From Acidobacteria bacterium RIFCSPLOWO2_12_FULL_68_19 (lineage in GTDB: Bacteria > Acidobacteriota > Vicinamibacteria > Vicinamibacterales > UBA2999), in contig MELF01000010.1 in assembly GCA_001767525.1 (NCBI GenBank), forward strand, positions 42,235 through 106,234: a stretch of 64,000 nt of DNA. Direction: 5' to 3'. Made by a program: the position numbers and the translations under genes. Below the pieces are notes generated by a model, which had not been told where the DNA came from, made no database searches, and was given only the letters and a program-made list of their open reading frames with translations. Within the stretch, counting starts at the first letter, position 1. The number at the start of each line of letters is the position of its first letter. Shown one piece after another: positions 50,916-58,931 of this stretch.

Positions 50916-53411
50916 GATATTTGCCGTCAGCGGGTCGGTGACCCGGCGGCCGTTCGCGAGCGAGGTCAGAATCATGTCGCCCGTGACCGGAAACCGCCGG
51001 AACACGTCGTGGCCCACGGCGTCGGCGACGGCGTTGGCGACCGCCGCCCAGCCGGCGCCCACCGGCGGCTCACCGACGCCGCGCACGCCGACCGGCGTCT
51101 CGGGGTCGGCGATGTCGACCGCCGCCCACTCCATGTGGACAGGCGCGTCGAGAATCGTCGCCGGTCTCGTCTGGTAGAAGCGCTTCGCCAGCGGCACACC
51201 GTACTGCTGGTCGTAGACCCACTTCTGACCCATCGCGTGGCCGATCCCCTGCAGCGACCCTCCCAGGAGCTGCCCGCCGAGCGAGCGCGGGTGAAGAACC
51301 GTGCCGACGTCGGCGACGGCCAGATAGTCGAGCACGCGGTAGTGGCCGGTCTCCACATCCACTTCCACCTCGGCAAAGCCGATGGTGTAGGAATGCGTGA
51401 CGCCGTCGCGCGGATATACGTCGCGCGCCACCGCGAGGAGCCCCTGGCCCGCCAGCGCCGCCACGGATCGCTTCGTGAACACGTTGACCGTTTCGGGCGC
51501 CTCGTGGCCGTCGTACTTGCCGCCAAGCTCAATCGCCTTCTGCGCCGCCTGCGCGAGCGTCAGGCTGCCGCCGGGACCCGCCACGCGTTCACCGGCCACT
51601 CGGTACGAGGCCGGGCTGCCGCCGAGCGTCCGCGCGGCAATCTCCTGGAGCTTTGTTCTGGCGTCCATCGCCGTAGCGTAGGCGGCGCGCGTCATCGCGT
51701 GCGCCGTCTGCGACCCGCCCGAGACGCACGTCCAGGGCAGGTGCTTGGACGTACTGCCCCAGGTGATCTCGCACTTCTCCCACGGCACGTCGAGGACTTC
51801 GGCGACCACGCGGTGCACGTCGCTCACCGACTCGGTACCGAGATTGCCGATCCCCGACTGGATGTACACCTTGCCGTCCGGCTTGATGACGAAGAGCCCG
51901 TCGAAGCCGACGGATCCGCCGCTGTACGCGGCCACGGCCACACCGAGTCCGTAGGCCTTCGAACCGACGCGCGTCCCGCCGCGCGCCTTGCGCGCCTCCC
52001 ACCTGAAGAGCGCCTTGCCCTTGTCGAGCGCCTCCTTGACGAACGCGCTCGTCACATGCGGCCGCACGCCTTGCGGGTTCGGTCCGTTGAACGGCGCCTT
52101 CCCCTCCGGAGCGTTGATCCGACGGATGGCCACCTGATCGATGCCGAGCCGGTCGGCCGCGATCGACATCACGGGCTCCATCACGGCGACGCCCTGCGCA
52201 CCGCCGGGCGACCGCTGCGGCCCGCGGGGCGGCGTGTTGGTCATGACGCCCATGCCCCGGAACCGCATCGCCACCGGCTGGTACAGGAGCGAGACGATCC
52301 GACCGGTCGCGTTGTGGTCGTTGCCGCCTTCGTACGGCCCCGACTCGGAGAGGCCGAAGAAGTCGAGCGCCAGCAGCCGGCCGTCCTTCGAGAAGCCCGC
52401 CTTGATGCGGGCGTGCAGCGACGGCCGGGCGCGGCCGATGTACTGCTCCTCCTCGCGCGTGATCCGCATCATGACCGGGGCGTTCGCCTTCTTCGAGAGC
52501 AGCGCCGGAATCACCAGCGAGATGGCGCTCGTGATCTTGCTGCCGAAGCCGCCGCCGGTGTACTCGCTGATCACCACGACGTCGGTCTGCGGGACGCCGA
52601 GCCAGCGCGAGATCCCGGCGACGGTCTGCACGGTGCTCTGCGTCGAGCAGTGGACGTACACCTTGCCGTTCTGCCAGTACGCCATGGCGGTGCGCGTTTC
52701 CATCGGCTGGTTGCTCGTGTTCGACGTCACGTACGTCTCGTCGAGCACGAGGGCGGCCTGCGTGAACCCGGCGTCGAGATCGCCGTACTCCCACTGGTCG
52801 GCCAGCACCTCGCCCATGGGCAAGCGGCCCGCTTCGGCCTCGGCGAACTGCTCTTCGGTCCACTTCAGATCTTTCACGTCGATCGGCGGCTGCGGCGGGG
52901 GCGGCTGGCCGGGCTGCGCCGGCGGCGTCGGCGGGCGGAACCACACGTTGCCGTCGGTCCGCGCCGTCGGTCCGCCGGGGCGGAGACTGACGAGCGGATC
53001 CACGGCGAACGGGAGCGGTTCGAATTCGATCTGGATCTTTTCGATCGCCTCGGCGGCGGTGAACTCGTCGACCGCGGCGACAGCCAGAATCGGTTCGCCT
53101 TCGTACAGCGGTTCGTTCGTGAGCGCACGTTCGGCGCGCGTGTTGGCGCGAATGACGCGGCCGGCGTCGTCGACGCTGTCGGCGGGCTCCGGCATGTCGT
53201 CGACGGTGAGGATCGCCTTCACGCCCGGCATGGCCTGCGCCGCACTGGTGTCGATCCGGATCACCCGCGCGTGCGGCATCGGACTGAGGAGCAACTTCGT
53301 AAAGAGCATCCCCTCCGCCCGGAAGTCCTCGGCGTACTTCGCCCTGCCCGTCACCTTCGCGACCAGATCGGGCGTCGTGTAGTTCTGGCCGATGTATTTG
53401 TGCTCAGCCAC
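50913..53411 (-). CDS. Molybdopterin-binding catalytic subunit, operon 1
   Basis: An 832-residue xanthine-dehydrogenase-family large subunit. Cofactor loops GGGFGSK and the RGVGEPPVG segment (catalytic Glu near 781) are present. No signal peptide is seen; a Tat-exported partner would carry it. It starts at a GTG two bases after the stop of the 2Fe-2S gene. A Pro-rich insert (PPTPPAQPGQPP) occurs at about 180. It is a paralogue of 58932-61376. The substrate, aldehyde or heteroaromatic, cannot be named from sequence. Confidence 0.88.
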   Translation of the reverse strand: MAEHKYIGQNYTTPDLVAKVTGRAKYAEDFRAEGMLFTKLLLSPMPHARVIRIDTSAAQAMPGVKAILTVDDMPEPADSVDDAGRVIRANTRAERALTNEPLYEGEPILAVAAVDEFTAAEAIEKIQIEFEPLPFAVDPLVSLRPGGPTARTDGNVWFRPPTPPAQPGQPPPPQPPIDVKDLKWTEEQFAEAEAGRLPMGEVLADQWEYGDLDAGFTQAALVLDETYVTSNTSNQPMETRTAMAYWQNGKVYVHCSTQSTVQTVAGISRWLGVPQTDVVVISEYTGGGFGSKITSAISLVIPALLSKKANAPVMMRITREEEQYIGRARPSLHARIKAGFSKDGRLLALDFFGLSESGPYEGGNDHNATGRIVSLLYQPVAMRFRGMGVMTNTPPRGPQRSPGGAQGVAVMEPVMSIAADRLGIDQVAIRRINAPEGKAPFNGPNPQGVRPHVTSAFVKEALDKGKALFRWEARKARGGTRVGSKAYGLGVAVAAYSGGSVGFDGLFVIKPDGKVYIQSGIGNLGTESVSDVHRVVAEVLDVPWEKCEITWGSTSKHLPWTCVSGGSQTAHAMTRAAYATAMDARTKLQEIAARTLGGSPASYRVAGERVAGPGGSLTLAQAAQKAIELGGKYDGHEAPETVNVFTKRSVAALAGQGLLAVARDVYPRDGVTHSYTIGFAEVEVDVETGHYRVLDYLAVADVGTVLHPRSLGGQLLGGSLQGIGHAMGQKWVYDQQYGVPLAKRFYQTRPATILDAPVHMEWAAVDIADPETPVGVRGVGEPPVGAGWAAVANAVADAVGHDVFRRFPVTGDMILTSLANGRRVTDPLTANI

Positions 53412-53413
53412 GA

Positions 53414-54028
53414 TCAGGCCCTCCGCATCAGCTCGGCGCCGCGCATCATCGCGGTCAGGATCTTGTTGTAGTCCTGGCACCGGCACAGGTTGCCCGAGAC
53501 GGCGTGCGCCAGTTCCTCGCGCGTCGGCGACGGATTCGACTTCAGGTAGCCGACCGTCGCCATCACGAAGCCCGGCATGCAGAACGCGCACTGGAATCCC
53601 TGCTCGTCGACCACGGCCTGCTGCACCGGATGCAGCGTCCCGTCGCCGGCCGCCAGTCCTTCGATCGTGACGATGCGTCTGCCCCGCACCGAGTGCGTCA
53701 GCACCGAGCACGAATACCGCGGTACGTCGTCGATGAGCACCGTGCACGCGCCGCACTCCGACCGGTCGCAGCCAATCTTGGTGCCCGTCAGCCCCAGCTT
53801 GTAGCGCAGCGTCATCGCCAGCGTCTCCTGCCTCATCACGTCGACGCGGCGCTGCTGGCCGTTGACGTTCAGCGTCATCAGCCGCTCGACGCTGCCGGCG
53901 GCGGTGGGCTGGCCCGAGAGCGGAATGCTGCGAAAGAGATAGGCGCTCGAGGAGACGACAGCCCCCGCGGCGATGACACCTTTGATGAATTGACGCCTCG
54001 ACGCGTTCTTCAGCCTGTCTTCGGTCAT
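53414..54028 (-). CDS. Tat-exported 2Fe-2S subunit, operon 1
   Basis: A 204-residue small subunit with a twin-arginine signal: SRRQFIK at residues 10-16, then a hydrophobic stretch. A plant-type [2Fe-2S] site follows (Cys87, Cys92, Cys95, Cys107) and a second helical [2Fe-2S] site (Cys147, Cys150, Cys182, Cys184). As in PaoA, the signal should carry the folded complex through the Tat pore. It is the first gene of a four-gene operon. Upstream lies a heptamer repeat. Confidence 0.92.
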   Translation of the reverse strand: MTEDRLKNASRRQFIKGVIAAGAVVSSSAYLFRSIPLSGQPTAAGSVERLMTLNVNGQQRRVDVMRQETLAMTLRYKLGLTGTKIGCDRSECGACTVLIDDVPRYSCSVLTHSVRGRRIVTIEGLAAGDGTLHPVQQAVVDEQGFQCAFCMPGFVMATVGYLKSNPSPTREELAHAVSGNLCRCQDYNKILTAMMRGAELMRRA

Positions 54029-54050
54029 CGGGATGTCTCCAGTCACGCGA

Positions 54051-54078
54051 GCCGGTAGGCGGTAGCCGGTAGTCGGTC
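54051..54078. repeat. Short heptamer repeat
   Basis: Four units of GCCGGTAG/GCGGTAG type lie just upstream of the 2Fe-2S gene. It belongs to the GGTAGCC family seen through the window. Confidence 0.7.
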
Positions 54079-54221
54079 GCACGTTACCCGGGCGCGGCGG
54101 GGAAAACGTAAACAGAAGATACACCTCGGGCAACCCGACATCAACGGCCGGAGTGTGCCGGGGAATTCGCCCTTCCTTCGCGGCGAGACTCCCGTCCAGG
54201 CCGCGTGGAGCGCGGCGCATA

Positions 54222-55241
54222 ATGGCTTCCGTGCGGGTATTGGCCGTCCTGGCGGCCCTCGTCTGTGTGTGCGCCGTCAACCTTCGCGCCCAGGAGGCGC
54301 CCGCCGACCCGCCCCGGCCGTTCGACCAGTGGCTGCAGGAGCTCGTCGCCGAGGCGCACGACCGCGGCTACAGCCCGCAGCTCATCGACCAGACGCTCGC
54401 CGGCCTCGAACCGCTGCCGCGCGTCATCACGCGCGACCGCTCCCAGGCGGAGCTGGTGGTCGGCTTCGAGCGCTATTACCGCACCCGCGTGACGCCGCAG
54501 TTGGTCCGTCGCGGCCGGGAGATGGCGCGCCGGCACCGCCGGCTGCTCGACCGAATCGAAGCGGCCTACGACGTCCAGCGCCGCTTCGTCCTCGCCATCT
54601 GGGGGATCGAAACGCGCTACGGCGGGGTGACCGGCAGCACGCCGGTGTTCCGGGCGCTCGCCACGCTCGCGTGGGAACCGCGCCGCGCCGATTTCTTCCG
54701 GGGCGAACTGTTCGACGCGCTCACCATGGTCTCCCGGGGCGACGTCGATGCGCGGAGCATGACCGGGTCGTGGGCGGGCGCCATGGGCCACCCGCAGTTC
54801 ATGCCTTCGAGCTACCTGAAGTACGCCGAGGACTTCGACCGAGACGGCCGCCGCGACATCTGGCGGTCGACCTCCGACGCCCTCGCCTCGATCGCCAACT
54901 ACCTCCGGCAGTGGGGGTGGGACGACGAGTTCACGTGGGGGCGCGAGGTGCGCGTCACGCCCGCGGTCCGGGAAGCCGTCGCGCGGGAGACGACGAGGCG
55001 CTCGGAGGGGTGCTACGCGATGCGCAACATGACCGAGCGGATCCCGCTCGAGGCGTGGCGGCGGCTGGGGGTCCGGCGCGCCGACGGCACGGCGCTCCCG
55101 ACGAGCGACGCGAAGGCCGGACTGGTCGAGACCGACACCCGCAGCTTCCTGGTGTACGAGAACTACGACGCGATCCTGCGCTACAACTGCGCGCACTACT
55201 ATGGGCTGACCGTGGCGCTGCTGGCCGATCAGTTTCGGTAA
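54222..55241 (+). CDS. Lytic murein transglycosylase (MltB type)
   Basis: A 339-residue secreted GH103-type enzyme with signal peptide (LAVLAALVCVCAVNLRAQ). Catalytic Glu in FVLAIWGIETRYGG, and GSWAGAMGHPQFMPSSYLKY as the substrate-binding stretch. It cleaves peptidoglycan between MurNAc and GlcNAc with 1,6-anhydro product. No lipobox is seen, so it may be soluble in the periplasm. It stands alone between the two molybdenum operons. Confidence 0.9.
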   Translation: MASVRVLAVLAALVCVCAVNLRAQEAPADPPRPFDQWLQELVAEAHDRGYSPQLIDQTLAGLEPLPRVITRDRSQAELVVGFERYYRTRVTPQLVRRGREMARRHRRLLDRIEAAYDVQRRFVLAIWGIETRYGGVTGSTPVFRALATLAWEPRRADFFRGELFDALTMVSRGDVDARSMTGSWAGAMGHPQFMPSSYLKYAEDFDRDGRRDIWRSTSDALASIANYLRQWGWDDEFTWGREVRVTPAVREAVARETTRRSEGCYAMRNMTERIPLEAWRRLGVRRADGTALPTSDAKAGLVETDTRSFLVYENYDAILRYNCAHYYGLTVALLADQFR

Positions 55242-55378
55242 GTTGTGCCTCCCGGCCGCAGAATCGGCCGCCCCCTTGGCCTGAGGTTGCGCCCTGCCTC
55301 CCCGGGGCCGCGGTCAGCAGCCGATCCTGGTGCCCCTTCTCCTGATAATGTCGTAGGCCCCAGGCCTCAGGGCTACCA

Positions 55379-56509
55379 GTGCGCATCCTCATCGATTACC
55401 GGCCGGCGCTCAGGGAACGCACCGGTGCGGGCGAGTACATCCACAACCTCGCCGGCGCGTACGCCCGGCAGCACGCCGGCGACGGCACCGACCTTGCCGT
55501 GTTCACGAGCTCGTGGAAGGACCGGCCGGCCGCGGGGTTGGCATCGGAACTTGCCGTCCGGGTCGTCGATCGGCGGGTGCCGGTCCGGCTCCTCAATTAC
55601 CTGTGGCACCGGATGGAGTGGCCGCCGGTCGAGACGCTCGGCATCGCCGCCGACGTGGTGCACGCCGCGCATCCGCTGCTCATCCCGACCCGGCACGCAG
55701 CGCAAGTCGTCACCATTCACGACCTGTTCTTCCTGACGGCGCCGGAGGCGACGCGCGGGGAAATCCGGCGTGATTACCCGGCGCTGGCGCACGAGCACGC
55801 CCGGCGCGCCGACGCAGTCGTCACCACCTGCCGGTACACGGCGGCGCTCATCGAACGGACCTTCGGCATCCCGCCGGCGCGCGTCCACGTCTGCTCGCCC
55901 GGCCCGCCGGCGTGGCGTACGCTGGGACGGGGTCCCCACGTGCCGCGTGACGGATACATCCTCTTTGTCGGGACCCTCGAGGCGCGCAAGAACGTCGGCG
56001 CGCTGCTCGATGCCTACGCGCGGCTGCTGGAGCGCCGCCCCGCCGCCCCGCCGCTCGTGCTCGCGGGCAAAGCGACGCCGGACGCGGACGGGTGGCTCGC
56101 GCGGCTCGCGCAGCCGCCGCTCGCCGGCCACGCGCGCCACCTCGGCTATGTCACGGGTCGCGAGGAGCTGTACGCGGGCGCGCGCCTGCTGGTCCTGCCG
56201 TCGCGCGACGAGGGATTCGGGATTCCCGTGCTCGAGGCGATGTCGGCGGGAATCCCCGTCGTCGCGGCCAGGGCGGGCGCGCTGCCGGAAGTGCTCGGCG
56301 AGGCGGGCCTCCTCGTCTATGCGGACGAGGCGGAGGAACTGGCGGCGGCGATCGAGCGGATGCTCACCGACGAGGCGTTCGCGGGCGGGTGCGCGGCGCG
56401 CGGGCTGGCGCGCGCGCGGGAGTTCTCCTGGGACCGGGCCGCCGCGACGCTGCACGGCGCGTATGCAGCGGCCGTGGCGAATCGCCGCGCCCGCGGGCGG
56501 TCAGGCTGA
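55379..56509 (+). CDS. Family 4 glycosyltransferase
   Basis: A 376-residue GT-B enzyme. N-terminal LIDYRPALRERTGAGEYIHNL is typical of mannosyl-type GT4, and the donor site is DEGFGIPVLEAMSAGIPVVA (EX7E motif). It probably adds a sugar to lipopolysaccharide, exopolysaccharide or a glycoconjugate. It starts with GTG. A CCCAGGCCTCAGGG repeat precedes the start. No other polysaccharide genes are next to it. Confidence 0.85.
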   Translation: MRILIDYRPALRERTGAGEYIHNLAGAYARQHAGDGTDLAVFTSSWKDRPAAGLASELAVRVVDRRVPVRLLNYLWHRMEWPPVETLGIAADVVHAAHPLLIPTRHAAQVVTIHDLFFLTAPEATRGEIRRDYPALAHEHARRADAVVTTCRYTAALIERTFGIPPARVHVCSPGPPAWRTLGRGPHVPRDGYILFVGTLEARKNVGALLDAYARLLERRPAAPPLVLAGKATPDADGWLARLAQPPLAGHARHLGYVTGREELYAGARLLVLPSRDEGFGIPVLEAMSAGIPVVAARAGALPEVLGEAGLLVYADEAEELAAAIERMLTDEAFAGGCAARGLARAREFSWDRAAATLHGAYAAAVANRRARGRSG

Positions 56510-56518
56510 CGCCGGACG

Positions 56519-56944
56519 CTACGTGCGCGGCGGGATTGGAACCGTGGCGTCCGGCTGCAGCCGGACCTTCAGGATCTCGTCAATCAGGAACAGGTCGGTG
56601 AGCAGCGCCCGCAGGTGCATCGACGCATTGAGGTTGTCGATGAGCTGCGAGCCGATGGAGGGCTGAGCCAGCACGAGCTCGATTGCCGCCAGGCTGTCGC
56701 GGGCGTCCCGATCGAGCACGTCCACGTAGGCGCGATATCGAGCGGCCGGCTCCAGGCGTTCGCGCTCGACCACGGCCCCGAACACCCCGCCGAGATCGGC
56801 GAGCGCGCGCGATGCGCGGGTGAGGAACTCGCGCACCTGGCTGCCCGCGCCGCCGTCGCCCGTCACGCCTTGCGCGGCATAGGCGAGCAGGAACTCGTAG
56901 GTCTCTTCGATGGTGTCGCACCGCTGCTGGAAGTCGTCTCGCAT
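56519..56944 (-). CDS. Small soluble protein of unknown function
   Basis: A 141-residue helical protein starting MRDDFQQRCDTIEETYEFL. The longer upstream frame is encoded by the repeat, so the ATG at 56944 is preferred. It contains no recognised domain and ends in a proline-rich tail. It lies downstream of the second cytochrome b gene on the same strand, after a repeat array, and could be the last member of that operon. Confidence 0.6.
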   Translation of the reverse strand: MRDDFQQRCDTIEETYEFLLAYAAQGVTGDGGAGSQVREFLTRASRALADLGGVFGAVVERERLEPAARYRAYVDVLDRDARDSLAAIELVLAQPSIGSQLIDNLNASMHLRALLTDLFLIDEILKVRLQPDATVPIPPRT

Positions 56945-56945
56945 G

Positions 56946-57078
56946 ATGTCAACGTCCAATCCCCAAGACGCCAACTCCCAAGAACTGCCATTCGCGCACG
57001 ATCCTAAAGAGTTGGACTAGCCAGTCCAGAGTTGGGAGTTGTGGAGTTGGGAGTTGCGGAGTTGGGAGTTGGGAGTTG
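56946..57078. repeat. CAACTCCCAA-family repeat reaching into the cytochrome b gene
   Basis: Units such as CCAACTCCCAAGAACTG at 56950-56995 are followed by GTTGGGAGTTG units at 57030-57078. The right part is translated in the cytochrome b gene, giving its C-terminal peptide. A small GGACTAGCCAGTCC hairpin lies at 57013-57028. Confidence 0.85.
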
Positions 57079-57891
57079 TCTTACCGCCCACCGGTCGGGA
57101 TCGTGGTGTTCGAGGTACTGCCGCCGCGTGATCCACCCGAGGATCATGGCCTTCGTGATCCACCACTTCTCGGGCCGCGCGGCGAAGTAGACGTGAGCGA
57201 TGACCAGGCCGACCAGCGTCACCCCCGCCAGCCCGTGATCGACGTAGGTGACGCCCCAGGTGGTGTCGCTGAAGAGATACGGGTTTCGCGTGAAGAACGG
57301 CGTGCGGATGCGCACCATCATGCACAGTCCGGTCACCACCGCGACGAGCGCCACCACGACGATCGCGAGATGATAGAGGCGGTTGCCGAGGGGATACTTC
57401 CCCGGCCGGGGCCCGGGGACGTCGTGACCGAGATCCCGCAGGAGCTCCGCCCTGAGTTCCGGCAGATCCCGCGGTCCCACCCAGATCGACCAGAAGTCGA
57501 GCCAGACGGTCGCATGGATGATGTGGAAGAGAATCGATCCGGTGAGCGTCAGGCCGGCGATCCAGTGCCACGTCACCCACGGAAAGCGGAGCCCCACGAC
57601 CGGCAGGAACGCCGTGATGAGCAGCGTGAACATCGCCGCCGCCATCAGCCAGTGGAACAGGCGGGCGGGGAGCGAATGGCGGACGATGCGGTCGGGCAGA
57701 TCGGCGCGTGCGATCTCCATCGCGTCGGTCTCGGCGGCGTGCCGCTTGCGGTGCGCCGAGAAGATCATGTAGCTGGCGTGCGCGACGAGGAACGCGAGTC
57801 CCGCGAAGAGCGCCGCCCAGAGCAGATTCCACGAGATGTGCGTCAGGACCGGCTGGTCCCAGGGGTTGCGGCCCCAGGTCAGGATGTCCAC
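57004..57891 (-). CDS. Cytochrome b subunit (formate dehydrogenase gamma-like), operon 2
   Basis: A 295-residue membrane protein closely related to the copy at 48921, with the same His-rich segments (HWLMAAAMF, WHWIAGL, FHIIHATVW, HGLAGVTLVGLVIAHVY). It should be the quinone-reactive partner of the second molybdenum enzyme. The GTG start overlaps the FAD-subunit stop by 13 bases. The last about 24 residues, LPTPNSATPNSTTPNS and onward, come from translated repeat DNA, so the tail is an acquired extension. Confidence 0.88.
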   Translation of the reverse strand: MDILTWGRNPWDQPVLTHISWNLLWAALFAGLAFLVAHASYMIFSAHRKRHAAETDAMEIARADLPDRIVRHSLPARLFHWLMAAAMFTLLITAFLPVVGLRFPWVTWHWIAGLTLTGSILFHIIHATVWLDFWSIWVGPRDLPELRAELLRDLGHDVPGPRPGKYPLGNRLYHLAIVVVALVAVVTGLCMMVRIRTPFFTRNPYLFSDTTWGVTYVDHGLAGVTLVGLVIAHVYFAARPEKWWITKAMILGWITRRQYLEHHDPDRWAVRQLPTPNSATPNSTTPNSGLASPTL

Positions 57892-58898
57892 GCCGCCGCC
57901 TCCACGCCGCGGATCGCGCGCTTCACCAGATTGCGCATCAGCGGCACCTTGTAGGCGTTGAAGCCCAGCGGTTGTGCTCCCTCGACGGCCAGGTTGGCCG
58001 CCACCACCGCGGTCGCCTCGTTCCGGGGCCGGCCCTCGGCCACCGCCTCGACGGCCCGCAGGCGCAGCGGCCGCGCCGCCACGCCGTTGACCGCGATCCG
58101 GATCCGCTCGATCGTGCTGCCGCTCGTCGTCATCGCGGAGGCGACGCTGACGAGCGCGAAGTCCCAGACCTGGCGGTCGCGGATCTTCTCGAAGTAGAAC
58201 TGCGCGCCGGCCCACGTCCGGGGCAGCCGGATGGCCGTGAGGAGAGCGCCCGGCTCGAGAACCGTCATCCGCGTGATGTCGATCCCCGGGCCGACGAAGT
58301 AATCCTCCGCGCTCACAACGCGCTCGCCGCCGCCGGCGGTACGGATGACCATCTGCGCGTCGAGCACGATGAGCGCCGGCGCCGTGTCCGACGGATTGAC
58401 CGCCACGCAGCGGTCGGCGCCGAGGATCGCGTGCTCGCGGTTGATCGCGTCGGGCGTGTCGGCGTAGCAGATGTTGCCGCCCGCGCGGTAGCACGGCCAC
58501 CCGGCGCGGTAGTACCAGCAGCGGGCGTCCTGCGAGACGTTGCCGCCGATCGTCGCCTGATTGCGGATCTGCGGCGAGGCCGCGGCCTCGGCCGCCTCGA
58601 GAAGAATCGCGTAGCGCTCGCGGACCCCTGGATGGCGCACCACCTCGGTCAGCGTCGTCATCGCGCCGATCTCGAGGCCGCCGTCGCGCTCGCGGATGCC
58701 TTTGAGCTCGGCGATGGCGCCGAGGTCGACGACCGCCTGGGGACGCCTGATCCGGTCCTTCAGCCAGTCGAGGCTGTCGAGGCCGCCGGCCAGCACCCAG
58801 GCGCCGGCGCCGTACCGGTCGAGCACCGCCTGCGCAGCCTCGACAGAGGTCGGCTGAAAGAGCTCGAACGCGGGCATCACGTCGCGGATTACCGCCAT
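57879..58898 (-). CDS. Xanthine-dehydrogenase-family FAD subunit, operon 2
   Basis: A 339-residue paralogue of the FAD subunit at 49788. VLAGGLDSLDWLKDR and ATIGGNVSQDAR are conserved. The four extra cysteines fall at the same residues (127, 136, 144, 164), supporting a conserved Fe-S site. It is coupled to the cytochrome b gene by an overlap. A ribosome site AGGAGAAT precedes the next gene region. Confidence 0.9.
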   Translation of the reverse strand: MAVIRDVMPAFELFQPTSVEAAQAVLDRYGAGAWVLAGGLDSLDWLKDRIRRPQAVVDLGAIAELKGIRERDGGLEIGAMTTLTEVVRHPGVRERYAILLEAAEAAASPQIRNQATIGGNVSQDARCWYYRAGWPCYRAGGNICYADTPDAINREHAILGADRCVAVNPSDTAPALIVLDAQMVIRTAGGGERVVSAEDYFVGPGIDITRMTVLEPGALLTAIRLPRTWAGAQFYFEKIRDRQVWDFALVSVASAMTTSGSTIERIRIAVNGVAARPLRLRAVEAVAEGRPRNEATAVVAANLAVEGAQPLGFNAYKVPLMRNLVKRAIRGVEAAAWTS

Positions 58899-58931
58899 GG
58901 ACTCATTCTCCTGAACGGCCCGAACGACCCC

